Origin: an uncultured Desulfovibrio sp.
GTDB lineage: Bacteria; Desulfobacterota; Desulfovibrionia; Desulfovibrionales; Desulfovibrionaceae
DNA: 27,968 bases
Assembly: GCA_937926875.1 (NCBI GenBank)
Contig: CALBAX010000067.1
Coordinates: forward strand, 1 to 27,968
Direction of reading: 5' to 3'
Numbering within the stretch: the stretch's first letter is position 1; the number at the start of each line of letters is the position of its first letter. Positions 1 through 7,371 of this stretch are shown one piece after another. The notes beneath the pieces were generated by a model. The model was not told where the DNA came from. It searched no databases and saw only the letters and a list, made by a program, of their open reading frames with translations. The position numbers and the translations under genes were made by a program.

Positions 1-1
1 C

Positions 2-162
2 GCTGATGCCGCCATGCCGGAAAACCCGGTGGCGGGAACGAACGAAGAGGGAACGCCGGAAACCCCGGTGAGAGAAGAAGATGCCGCCGCCCCGACGACC
101 GGGACGGCGCGGGAAGAGGCGCAGCCCCGGCAGGCGGCGGACAGTGCCGCTGCGGCTCCGGC
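2..162 (+). repeat. Intragenic direct repeat, copy 1 (period 537 bp)
   Basis: This 161-bp segment recurs at 539-699 with scattered substitutions and no indels, preserving the frame (179 codons apart). Both copies encode a block containing GTPE-PVR-EDAAAPT and ending AREEAQPRQAADSAAAAPA. It looks like an in-frame segmental duplication in the disordered part of the protein. Confidence 0.85.
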
Positions 163-1723
163 CGGTGCCCCGGCTGAGGCGTCGTCCGATGAAACGGACG
201 GTACGAAAGAAGCCGTCGCAGATGCAGAGGATGCCGCTGACGTGACTCCCGCCACCCAGGACAAGGCCGCCGAAGCTCCCCTGAGCGCTCCGGTCTTCCC
301 GGTTCCGGATCAGGAGACTGGGGCCGGGCAAGCCCTGCCCGACGACGTACAGGACGACGACGTGCGCGCGGATGCGGCCGAAGCGCCTGTGACCGACGCG
401 ACCCGGCCAGCGGGGCCTGCCACCACGGACAGTCCTGTGCAGGAAGATGGAGCCGCTCCCGCCGCCACCAAAGACCATGGCCCGGCCCCCGCGCCCACGG
501 CTCCGGACTTCCCGTCCGAGCCTGCCGCGGGAACGAGCGCTGATGCCGTCATGCCGGAAACCCCGGTGGCGGAAACGAACGAAAAGGGAACGCCGGAAGC
601 CCCGGTGAGAGCAGAAGATGCCGCCGCCCCGACGGCCGGGACGGCGCGGGAAGAGGCGCAGCCCCGGCAGGCGGCGGACAGTGCCGCTGCGGCCCCGGCT
701 TTCCCCTCTGTGGGAGCCACAGCCAGTCCCCTCGCCGGCGGTTATGTGAGCCCCAGCCTGCGTCATGCCGGCGAATGGGTCGGGGAGCCCATGCCCATCG
801 GCACCCCGGTCAACCGGCCTGCCCCCCGGAAGGAGGAAACGGCGTCCGCTCCGGTGGAGACCGTGGTCACGGTCCGCCCCCTGCGCCGGGACGTCAGCCC
901 GGACGAGATCGCCCGCAAGCTGGGCAAGCCCAGTCTGGTGCCCACGGACAAATCGGCCCTCATCACGCCGCAGCCCCGCAAGAGCGGCAGCTCCGGCCCC
1001 GCGGCCGGGAAGCAGCCTGCCTTCCCCGGTGCTCCTGTGGAAGAGGCGCCCCATGCCATGCCCGGCAGCAAGGACGTTTCCAGCCTGCCGGACATGACGC
1101 CGGACAGCACCACCCTTCTTGCCAGCGGCCGGGAGGAGACCAGCCGGACCAGGGCCGCGGCCAATACCCTGATGCGCTTCCTTTCCCGTTTCCACACGGG
1201 CAACAGCCAGCCCCAGGACAAGGAAGAGGACAAGGGCCCGCAGGCCCCTGCCGCGACCGTGCAGGAACGGCAGGGCACCCCGCGCCCCATCCCCAAAAAG
1301 GAAAGGCCGCTGGAAGAGACACCGGAAGCCGCGGCAGACACCCCCGCCACGGCCAATCCCTGGATCGAACGCCGGACAGCTCTCCGGCCCGTGGCGCCCA
1401 CGCCGCGCCTGCCTGTGCCGCCCATGCCCCAGCGGCCCCAGCCGCCGGACAATCCCGACGATCCGCTGCCCGCCCTCATGTGGCGCATGGACAAATATCT
1501 GGCAGAGGCCGGCTATGCCCTGGAGCAGCGCCGTCTGCATCTGGTGGCCGATGCCGCCGGACGTCTGGCCGCCGAGGCCGAGAGTTACGGATTCCGGGTG
1601 CTGGGCCGCATGGCGCGTTGCGTGGAGAGCGCCGGCCGCGCCAAGGACCTGCAAGCCGTGACCGACCTGCTGCCGGAACTGGCCACGGCGGTGGAACGCC
1701 ACCGCATCTCCCTGGGGTCCTGA
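2..1723 (+). CDS. Ala/Pro-rich protein with C-terminal HPt-like helical domain (5' end outside window)
   Basis: I do not recognise this as a named protein. The reading frame is open to the window edge. The first 54 codons are one copy of an internal repeat whose second copy lies 179 codons downstream, so the first in-window ATG (14) is probably internal and the gene starts upstream. Roughly the first 470 residues are low complexity, rich in Ala, Pro, Glu and Thr, with no membrane segment, and are probably disordered. The last ~85 residues (from about 1465) are a compact amphipathic helical region. Its spacing of Gly, Leu and Glu around GFRVLGRMARCVE matches the second half of a histidine phosphotransfer (HPt) domain, but the position of the phospho-accepting His is occupied by Gly. 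A terminator-like hairpin follows. A role as a non-phosphorylatable HPt-like adaptor or regulator is inference; a simple helical-bundle scaffold is equally possible. Confidence 0.75.
   Translation, partial: ADAAMPENPVAGTNEEGTPETPVREEDAAAPTTGTAREEAQPRQAADSAAAAPAGAPAEASSDETDGTKEAVADAEDAADVTPATQDKAAEAPLSAPVFPVPDQETGAGQALPDDVQDDDVRADAAEAPVTDATRPAGPATTDSPVQEDGAAPAATKDHGPAPAPTAPDFPSEPAAGTSADAVMPETPVAETNEKGTPEAPVRAEDAAAPTAGTAREEAQPRQAADSAAAAPAFPSVGATASPLAGGYVSPSLRHAGEWVGEPMPIGTPVNRPAPRKEETASAPVETVVTVRPLRRDVSPDEIARKLGKPSLVPTDKSALITPQPRKSGSSGPAAGKQPAFPGAPVEEAPHAMPGSKDVSSLPDMTPDSTTLLASGREETSRTRAAANTLMRFLSRFHTGNSQPQDKEEDKGPQAPAATVQERQGTPRPIPKKERPLEETPEAAADTPATANPWIERRTALRPVAPTPRLPVPPMPQRPQPPDNPDDPLPALMWRMDKYLAEAGYALEQRRLHLVADAAGRLAAEAESYGFRVLGRMARCVESAGRAKDLQAVTDLLPELATAVERHRISLGS
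539..699 (+). repeat. Intragenic direct repeat, copy 2
   Basis: Second copy of the 161-bp segment at 2-162. The last ~55 bp, encoding AREEAQPRQAADSAAAA, is almost unchanged at the nucleotide level, which points to a recent duplication or gene conversion. Confidence 0.85.
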
Positions 1724-1733
1724 CAGTCTTGCC

Positions 1734-1761
1734 GGGGCCGGTAGCGCTGACCGGCCCCTTT
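1734..1761 (+). terminator. Rho-independent terminator-like hairpin
   Basis: A perfect 9-bp stem GGGGCCGGT/ACCGGCCCC with a 7-nt loop is followed by TTT, 10 bp after the stop of the Ala/Pro-rich gene. The T-run is short, so termination may be partial. A second perfect palindrome, GCCCCGGCGCCGGGGC, lies at 1770-1785. Confidence 0.6.
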
Positions 1762-1799
1762 GCCTCCCCGCCCCGGCGCCGGGGCCGTGACAGGCCCTC

Positions 1800-1822
1800 T
1801 TGCACAAAGAGGCAAGTCGTGC
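1800..1822 (+). promoter_or_regulatory. Conserved upstream element of the first usp gene
   Basis: The motif TTGCACAAA-N7-GTCGTGC ends 57 bp before the usp start codon. The same motif with the same N7 spacing sits at almost the same distance upstream of the second usp gene (2386-2408). TTGCAC could be a -35 box, but the sequence 17 bp further on (CAGACT) is a poor -10. It could be a promoter of a non-housekeeping type or an operator; the sequence alone does not decide. Confidence 0.45.
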
Positions 1823-1879
1823 CAGACTGAATCCTCCACGCCCACAAGGGCCATCTCTTATTTTATGCAAGGAGTCCAC

Positions 1880-2302
1880 ATGAGTTACGAACGTGTCCTT
1901 CTGCCCGTGAGCGGCAAGCATTCCGGAGAACGCGCCCTCAAGGCCCTGAGCCAGGCCAGGAAGCTGGATCCCAAGGAGATCATCCTGCTGCACGCTGTGG
2001 CGCCCAGCGTGGGATCCCCCATGCCCAACCTCACGAGCGACAAGCAGGACGTCACCGTCAAGGCCGAAGCCCTCCTGGCGCCTCTCGCCGCCGAGCTGGA
2101 CAATGCCGGCATCGTCCATCAGACCGTCATCCGCCACGGACTGCCTGTGGAGACCATCGTCAGGACCGCCCAGGAAATGGACGCCGGAGCCATCGTCATG
2201 TTCTCGGACGGTCATGACGACCTGGCCGACAAGCTGTTCGGTTCCATCACCGAGCATGTGCTGCGCAGCACGCCGCTGCCCGTGCTGGTCGTCCGCCAGT
2301 AG
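1880..2302 (+). CDS. Universal stress protein (UspA family), copy 1
   Basis: A single UspA-type Rossmann-like domain fills the 140-residue protein, the usual size for the family. USPs are cytoplasmic dimers, often ATP-binding, induced by starvation, redox or other stress. The N-terminal strand is RVLLPVSGKHSGERAL; the Asp usual after the first strand in ATP-binding members is Ser here. The C-terminal nucleotide loop is degenerate: G-x9-G-S is kept (DGHDDLADKLFGS) but the first Gly of G-x2-G-x9-G-S is Phe. The start is set by AAGGAG seven bases before ATG 1880; an upstream in-frame ATG lacks a ribosome site. It lies 164 bp upstream of a close paralogue (2467-2892) with its own terminator between them, so the two are probably separately transcribed. 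Confidence 0.93.
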   Translation: MSYERVLLPVSGKHSGERALKALSQARKLDPKEIILLHAVAPSVGSPMPNLTSDKQDVTVKAEALLAPLAAELDNAGIVHQTVIRHGLPVETIVRTAQEMDAGAIVMFSDGHDDLADKLFGSITEHVLRSTPLPVLVVRQ

Positions 2303-2325
2303 GCCTTTGCCGCCCCATCGCCATC

Positions 2326-2359
2326 AAAAAAGCCTGTTCCCCGGAACGGGCTTTTTTTG
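2326..2359 (+). terminator. Rho-independent terminator after usp copy 1
   Basis: Stem AAAAAAGCCTGTTCC / GGAACGGGCTTTTTTT, with one G-T wobble and a very small loop, ends in seven T. It begins about 24 bp after the stop codon and separates the two usp genes. Confidence 0.88.
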
Positions 2360-2385
2360 GTGGCGGCGTGGTGTCCCGACAGGCC

Positions 2386-2408
2386 TTGCACAAATCGTCC
2401 TGTCGTGC
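2386..2408 (+). promoter_or_regulatory. Conserved upstream element of the second usp gene
   Basis: TTGCACAAA-N7-GTCGTGC, the same bipartite motif as at 1800-1822, ending 58 bp before the start codon. Seventeen bases after TTGCAC is GAAAAT, a weak -10. Conservation of motif, spacing and distance to the gene, while the intervening leader has diverged, argues that it is functional. Confidence 0.5.
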
Positions 2409-2466
2409 GAAAATAGTCCGCTGAGATGCCCTCTGGGGCAATGTCATTCCAATCCAAGGAGCCCAC

Positions 2467-2892
2467 ATGATCTACCAACGTGTCCTCGTACCCGTGAGCG
2501 GCAAAAATTCCGGCGAACGCGCTGCCAAGGCTCTGCGCCATGCCAAGACCCTGTGCTCCGGCGAGATCATCCTGCTGCATGTGACCGAAGCCCTGCCCAA
2601 TCTGGTGGGCGGCGCTGCCCATACCGAACTGGAACGTTCCAATACCGCCAAGGCCGAAACCCTGCTGGCGCCGCTGGCCGATGCGCTGAACAAGGAAGGC
2701 GTGGCCTGCCGCTGCATCGTGCGTGAAGGCCTGGCCGCCGACACCATCGTCACCGTGGGCCATGAAGAAGGCGTGGACATGATCGTCATGTACACCGACG
2801 GCCGTGACGGCCTCGCCGACATGCTCATCGGTTCCATCACCGAACGCGTGCTGCGCAATACCGATATCCCGCTGCTGGCTGTGCGCCGCTAG
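2467..2892 (+). CDS. Universal stress protein (UspA family), copy 2
   Basis: This 141-residue protein is a single UspA domain, closely similar throughout to the preceding gene: RVLVPVSGKNSGERAAKAL at the N-terminus, GEIILLHV in the second strand, and DGRDGLADMLIGSITERVL at the nucleotide loop. As in its paralogue, the first Asp of the ATP site is Ser and the first Gly of G-x2-G-x9-G-S is replaced (Tyr). AAGGAG lies seven bases upstream of ATG 2467. The middle region differs most from copy 1, which may give different ligand or partner specificity. The cardiolipin synthase gene starts only 9 bp after its stop, in the same frame, so co-transcription with cls is likely. Confidence 0.93.
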   Translation: MIYQRVLVPVSGKNSGERAAKALRHAKTLCSGEIILLHVTEALPNLVGGAAHTELERSNTAKAETLLAPLADALNKEGVACRCIVREGLAADTIVTVGHEEGVDMIVMYTDGRDGLADMLIGSITERVLRNTDIPLLAVRR

Positions 2893-2901
2893 CGATCCGC
2901 C

Positions 2902-4326
2902 GTGCTGACACTGGGGACACTATGCCTTGTGGCAGCGCACCTTCTGTCCTGGGGGGCCGTCTGCCATGCCCTGCTCCACAAGCGCGACCCGCGCTCGGCG
3001 CTGGGCTGGATCGTGACGGTCCTTTTTTTGCCCGGTGTCGGCATCGTGCTGTACTGCCTGTTCGGCATCAGCCGTGCCGAAAGCCTGGCGGCCCGCCTCA
3101 TGCGCAAAATGGCCGCCATCGAGCCTGACTACGCCCACCATCCCGAAGTCGTCTGCCACCGTACGGCCATCGCACCGCCGCAGGAATGGCCCCTGGAGGT
3201 CCTGGGGCGACGCCTGACAGGCCAGACCCTGTGCTCCGGCAACGGCATCCTGCCCCTGCGCAACGGCAACGAGGCCTATCCGGCCATGCTGCACGCCATC
3301 AACCGGGCCAGCAAGCAGGTCTTCCTCTCCACCTACATCTTCCGTGGCGGCAGCGTGGGCGAAAGTTTCACCGAGGCCCTGTGCCATGCCGCCCGGCGCG
3401 GCGTGGACGTGCGCCTGCTGGTGGACGGCTTTGGCGGTGCCGTCTACTCGCTGCGCAAACCCTGGAAGCGCATCCCCCAGGCAGGCGGCCAGCTGGCCCG
3501 CTTTTTGCCGCCCCGCCTTTTCCCGCCCAGCCTCAGCCTGAACCTGCGCAACCACCGCAAGCTGCTCATCTGCGACGATACGGCTTTCACCGGCGGCATG
3601 AACATCGCGGACAACCACGTCCTCAGCAAGCACCCCGGCTGCGTACAGGACCTGCATTTCCGCTGCGAGGGCCCCATCGTGGACCAGTTGCGCCGGGCCT
3701 TTTTGCTGGACTGGGGCTTTGCCACCGGCAAATTCGACCAGCGCAACCTGCCGCCCAGCAGCAACATCATGTCCGGGGACAGCCTGTGCCGCATGGTGCT
3801 GGACGGCCCCGGCACCGAGGCCGACCCGCTCAATGACCTGTATTGCGGGGTCATCAGCAGCGCCCAGCATACGGTGCGCATCATGACGCCCTATTTTTTG
3901 CCGTCACACGAGCTCATCGCCGCCCTGCGCAGCGCGGCACAGCGCGGCGTCAGTGTGCGTGTGGTCCTGCCCGGCAAGAACAACCTGCCCTTCGTCCACT
4001 GGGCCAGTTTCCGCCTGCTGCCCGTCCTGCTGGAAGCGGGCGTGCGCGTGTGGTTCCAGCCGCCGCCCTTTGCCCATACCAAGCTGCTGGCCGTGGACGG
4101 CTATTACTGCCAGATCGGCTCCGCCAACCTGGACGCCCGCAGCATGCGCCTGAACTTCGAGCTGAACATGGAGATCTTCGATCCCGAATTCCATACCGCC
4201 ATGGCCCTGCATATGGACATGACCATCGCCCACAGCCGCGAAGTGACCCTGAGAGACCTGCGGAACCGCCCCCTGATCCTCAAATTGCGTGACGCCGCCT
4301 GCTGGCTGTTCTCGCCATATCTGTAA
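2902..4326 (+). CDS. cls: Cardiolipin synthase-type phospholipase D protein
   Basis: The protein is predicted to join two phosphatidylglycerol molecules into cardiolipin plus glycerol at the inner membrane. Its 474 residues fit ClsA. The N-terminus has two hydrophobic segments (about 2-24 and 33-54) separated by the family signature RDPRSALGWIV. Two HKD phospholipase D motifs follow: H218-x-K220-x4-D225 in NHRKLLICDD, and H392-x-K394-x4-D399 in AHTKLLAVDG, each followed by the expected G-[GS]-x-N. The start is GTG 2902, the first possible start in frame after the stop of the upstream usp gene, 9 bp away. It has no strong ribosome site, consistent with translational coupling. A stress-gene/cardiolipin operon would make sense as an envelope-stress unit, but that is inference. 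Confidence 0.92.
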   Translation: MLTLGTLCLVAAHLLSWGAVCHALLHKRDPRSALGWIVTVLFLPGVGIVLYCLFGISRAESLAARLMRKMAAIEPDYAHHPEVVCHRTAIAPPQEWPLEVLGRRLTGQTLCSGNGILPLRNGNEAYPAMLHAINRASKQVFLSTYIFRGGSVGESFTEALCHAARRGVDVRLLVDGFGGAVYSLRKPWKRIPQAGGQLARFLPPRLFPPSLSLNLRNHRKLLICDDTAFTGGMNIADNHVLSKHPGCVQDLHFRCEGPIVDQLRRAFLLDWGFATGKFDQRNLPPSSNIMSGDSLCRMVLDGPGTEADPLNDLYCGVISSAQHTVRIMTPYFLPSHELIAALRSAAQRGVSVRVVLPGKNNLPFVHWASFRLLPVLLEAGVRVWFQPPPFAHTKLLAVDGYYCQIGSANLDARSMRLNFELNMEIFDPEFHTAMALHMDMTIAHSREVTLRDLRNRPLILKLRDAACWLFSPYL

Positions 4327-4332
4327 AAAACA

Positions 4333-4525
4333 GGGCACGGCCTCCGGCCGCCTTCCGGTCGCGCCTTGCTGTCGATGCCCGTAAGGCTCCCTCCGTCGCC
4401 AACGGGCACGGCCTTCGGCCGCCTTCCGGTCGCGCCTTGCTGTCGATGCCCGTAAGGCTCCCTCCGTCGCCAACGGGCACGGCCTCCGGCCGCCTTCCGG
4501 TCGCGCCTTGCTGTCGATGCCCGTA
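4333..4525. repeat. Tandem 71-bp intergenic repeat (2.7 copies)
   Basis: Units begin at 4333, 4404 and 4475, with exactly 71 bp between them and only single-base differences (GGCCTCCGG versus GGCCTTCGG). Each unit can form two hairpins: GGCC-tcc-GGCC, and TGCCCGT / ACGGGCA around a 19-nt loop. No coding sense is evident. Diverged single copies occur in the opposite orientation near 12955-13026 and at 20289-20349, so this is a dispersed REP/BIME-like family. Confidence 0.9.
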
Positions 4526-4616
4526 GCAACACGTTTGCATCGCCTTTTCCGCATCTGGCACAGTCATGCGGGATGTCCCCGTCCCCTGCCAACGTACGAT
4601 GTCTTTCTCCCATCTC

Positions 4617-4704
4617 CCGGCAAAGCGCGCTGGGGAGAGGGCGGGGAGTTTGAGGGGAGGGAGGACCGCTCTCGCGCCAGCAGAGGGGTCCTCCCTCCCC
4701 TCAA
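4617..4704. repeat. GC-rich inverted-repeat element A
   Basis: A 17-bp perfect inverted repeat starting TTGAGGGGAGGG (4649-4665) and closing at 4688-4704 surrounds a loop containing CTCTCGCGCCAGCAGAG. The left flank, with AAAGCGCGCTGGGG followed by GGGGAGTTTGAGGGG, is shared with the elements at 19285-19363 and, less well, 20228-20377, which defines a dispersed intergenic family. Confidence 0.75.
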
Positions 4705-4721
4705 GCCTTTTGCCTCCAAAA

Positions 4722-4748
4722 CGCAAAAGCCCCGGCCTTGCCGGGGCT
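4722..4748 (-). terminator. Rho-independent terminator of the CNNM/CBS gene
   Basis: Read on the minus strand, the stem AGCCCCGGC / GCCGGGGCT with a 3-nt loop is followed by TTTT-GCG-TTTT. It lies about 40 bp beyond the stop of the minus-strand gene ending at 4790. Confidence 0.85.
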
Positions 4749-4789
4749 CCGTCATCTTACCGGTAGAAATCAGGGCATCTGCCGCCCGG

Positions 4790-5869
4790 TCATGACCGGG
4801 ACTGTTCCGCCTGTTCTTCCTTTTTCTGCTGTTCCAGCAGACCGGCCGCCCGCAGGGCCTGGCGCCGCTGCCGGGCCATCTGGCGCAGGTCGGCCACGCT
4901 GTCGCTCTCGTCCATGATCTCGCTGCCGAGCATCTCCTCGAACACGTCCTCCAGCGTCACCACACCGGCAAGGCCGCCGTATTCGTCGAGCACGGCGAAC
5001 AGGTGCGAACGCGAATGCAGCAGCTCCTTGAGCAGCTTGTCCAGGGTCTGGCTCTCCAGCACGAAGTGCAGGGGCTTCATGATCTCGGAGAGCGGCGTCT
5101 CGCCCTTTTCTTCCAGCAGGCAGTGGAGGATGGTGCGGCGGTCCACCAGGCCCACCAGATCCTCGTTGTCCTCGCCGTAGACGGGGATGCGGCTCACATG
5201 CCACAGGCGCGGGTTCTTGTAGGCCTCGGCGGCGGTCATGTCTTCGGGCAGGGAGAAGACCACGGTGCGCGGGGTCATGATGTCGTAGACCCGCTTCTGG
5301 TCCAGGGCCAGGATGTTGCGGATGTAGGCCTCCTCATAGGCCTTGATCTGCCCGGCCTGGCGCGACAGGCTGGTCACGGCGCGGATGTCGTCCTCGGAGA
5401 TGTCCGGGCCGTTGGACGGCGGGGTCAGCACCCGGGTCAGCAGGCCCGTCAGCCAGATGACCGGGGTCAGCAGCTTGACCGACACTTCCAGCGGCCGGGC
5501 CAGCACCACGGCGATGGAGGTGGCGTAGGCCACGCCCAGGGTCTTGGGCACGATCTCGCCGAAGGCCAGGATGAGCACCGTGAAGCCGGCGGCGAACAGG
5601 GCCATGTGTTCGGCACCGAAAGCCGCCATGAAGGCCGCACCTGCCACGGCGGAGCCCGCGGTATTGGCCACGGTGTTCAGGGTCAGGATGGCGGCGATGG
5701 GTTTTTCCACATTGCTGCGCAGGCGGAAGAGCACTTCCCCCACGGGCCTGCCGTCGTTGCGGATCTTCTCGATGGCTGACCAGGGCACGGCGTACAGGGC
5801 CGCTTCCGTCAGGGAACAGGTGAAGGAGATGACGACCGCGACACTGACAGCAAGAATCAGGGTGAGCAT
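4790..5869 (-). CDS. CNNM (DUF21)/CBS-pair membrane protein, HlyC/CorC-like
   Basis: This 359-residue inner-membrane protein has an N-terminal DUF21/CNNM transmembrane domain (about 1-170) with four hydrophobic segments, the family-typical SLTEAAL near residue 20 and GEIVPKTLG near 105. Two cytoplasmic CBS domains follow, from VYDIMTPRTVVF (~195) and LSEIMKPLHF (~270). The second ends in GGLAGVVTLEDVFEEMLG, the usual HlyC/CorC-family sequence. CNNM/CorC proteins export or regulate Mg2+ or other divalent cations, with CBS domains binding adenine nucleotides. The ~80-residue CorC_HlyC C-terminal domain is missing; instead there is a charged Gln/Glu/Arg-rich tail. The start at 5869 has GAGG about 6 bp upstream and begins directly with the first membrane helix. 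It is divergent from the amidohydrolase gene, with 121 bp between start codons. Confidence 0.88.
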   Translation of the reverse strand: MLTLILAVSVAVVISFTCSLTEAALYAVPWSAIEKIRNDGRPVGEVLFRLRSNVEKPIAAILTLNTVANTAGSAVAGAAFMAAFGAEHMALFAAGFTVLILAFGEIVPKTLGVAYATSIAVVLARPLEVSVKLLTPVIWLTGLLTRVLTPPSNGPDISEDDIRAVTSLSRQAGQIKAYEEAYIRNILALDQKRVYDIMTPRTVVFSLPEDMTAAEAYKNPRLWHVSRIPVYGEDNEDLVGLVDRRTILHCLLEEKGETPLSEIMKPLHFVLESQTLDKLLKELLHSRSHLFAVLDEYGGLAGVVTLEDVFEEMLGSEIMDESDSVADLRQMARQRRQALRAAGLLEQQKKEEQAEQSRS

Positions 5870-5990
5870 AGGTCCCTCATGAAGGATGGAAAACCGCCGC
5901 AAGGCATCCGGCGGCTTGCATGAACGTATCTCCAGCATATATCCTGTGCAGGCGGCCTTGGCAATGTGCCGCAGCAAAGGAGATGCCCAT

Positions 5991-7349
5991 ATGGAACGTC
6001 TTGCGGAGGAGATCCGACGAAGGGCCGGGGAGGCCGACCCGCGACTGGCGGCCCTGCGCCGTCACCTGCACCGCCACCCGGAACCGGCCTGGGGCGAATA
6101 CCTGACCGCTTCGCTGGTGGCCCGTGCCCTGCAGGATGCCGGTTTCCGGCTCACCCTGGGGGCCAATGCCCTGCGGCCTTCGGCCCGTCCCCGCCAGCCC
6201 GAGGCATCCTTCTGCGCGGCCCAGAGCGGCCGGGCCCTCAACGAGGGCGCCGACCCCACCCTGGTGGCCTGCATGGCCGGCGGCCTCACGGGCCTGTGGG
6301 GCGACCTGGACCTGGACGCCCCCGGTACTCCCGAAGATGAGCGCGGCCCGCTGGTGGCCTTCCGTTTCGACATGGACGCCAATGCCGGCATCACCGAGGC
6401 CACGGACAAGGGTCACGTCCCTGCGGCGCAGGGCTTCGCCTCCTGCCATGCGGGCTGCATGCATGCCTGCGGCCACGACGGCCATGTGGCCCTGGGCGTG
6501 GAGCTGGCCCGGCTGCTGGGCGGCCTGCGGGACGAACTGTCGCAAGTCCTGAGCGGCCGCATCCGCCTGATCTTCCAGCCTGCCGAGGAGGAGGGCGAAG
6601 GCGCGCCCGGCATGGTGGCCGCCGGGGCCGTGGACGGCGTCCGGGCCCTGTTCGGCCTGCACCTGAGCATGCAGGCCAGCCGCAGCGGCGATCTGGTCTG
6701 CGGTACGGACAAGTTCCTGGCGACCACCAATTTCGAAGTCTTCTTCACCGGCCAGAGCGCCCATGCCGGGCTGGCCCCGCACGAAGGCCGCAACGCCCTG
6801 CTGGCCGCCTGTACGGCCGTGACCAACCTGCTGGCCATCGCCCGCCACGGTCAGGGCGCCTCGCGCATCAACGTGGGCGAGATGCACGTCAACGAGACCC
6901 CCAATATCATCCCGGCCAGGGCCTGGCTGCGCGGCGAGACGCGCGGCGAGAACGGGGACATCAACGGCTACATGCTGGCCGAGGCCCGGCGCGTGGTGGA
7001 CGGTGCGGCGCGCATGCACGGCTGCCGCAGCCGCTTCCTTTGCCAGAGCCATTGCCCGGGCGCCATGTCCAGCCCCGAGCTGGTGGATCTGGTGGAAGGC
7101 ACGGCACGGGACATGGGCACCTTCCGCGAGGTGCGCCGCAAGGCCGATTTCTGGGCTTCGGAGGACTTTGGCTGGTTCATGAACAAGGTGCAGGAGGACG
7201 GCGGCCAGGCGGCCTATCTGCAACTGGGCGCCGACAGGCCCGACGGGCATCACACCAGCCATTTCACCTTCGACGAGAGCGTCCTGCCCCGGGGGCTGGA
7301 ACTGCTGGCCCGGCTGGCCGTGGCCACGCTGGCCCGGCGCCCGGCCTGA
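5991..7349 (+). CDS. M20 family amidohydrolase, AbgA-like
   Basis: This 452-residue metallopeptidase resembles the A subunit of p-aminobenzoyl-glutamate hydrolase, which cleaves a folate breakdown product, and related aminoacylases. It has the N-terminal RRHLHRHPEPAWGEY, RFDMDAN (first metal-region Asp), C160-G-H162-D-G-H in MHACGHDGH, and PAE-E-E (E199/E200) in FQPAEEEGEGAPGMV. The dimerisation domain includes AHAGLAPHEGRNALLAA, and GETRGENGDINGYM matches the AbgA pattern. ATG 5991 is preceded by AAAGGAG at 5977-5983; a possible upstream ATG at 5886 lacks one and would run into the divergent promoter region. It is followed after 22 bp by an MFS transporter, which probably imports or exports its substrate. 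The true substrate is not shown by sequence. Confidence 0.87.
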   Translation: MERLAEEIRRRAGEADPRLAALRRHLHRHPEPAWGEYLTASLVARALQDAGFRLTLGANALRPSARPRQPEASFCAAQSGRALNEGADPTLVACMAGGLTGLWGDLDLDAPGTPEDERGPLVAFRFDMDANAGITEATDKGHVPAAQGFASCHAGCMHACGHDGHVALGVELARLLGGLRDELSQVLSGRIRLIFQPAEEEGEGAPGMVAAGAVDGVRALFGLHLSMQASRSGDLVCGTDKFLATTNFEVFFTGQSAHAGLAPHEGRNALLAACTAVTNLLAIARHGQGASRINVGEMHVNETPNIIPARAWLRGETRGENGDINGYMLAEARRVVDGAARMHGCRSRFLCQSHCPGAMSSPELVDLVEGTARDMGTFREVRRKADFWASEDFGWFMNKVQEDGGQAAYLQLGADRPDGHHTSHFTFDESVLPRGLELLARLAVATLARRPA

Positions 7350-7371
7350 GCCCGAGCCACAGGACACACGC

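Noticed and set aside
1800..1822. Sigma-54 promoter upstream of the usp genes
   Set aside because: There is no TGGCAC-N5-TTGC spacing; TTGCACAAA-N7-GTCGTGC does not place GG and GC 10 bp apart.
4333..4525. CRISPR array
   Set aside because: The 71-bp units are contiguous and near-identical with no variable spacers, and there are no cas genes nearby.
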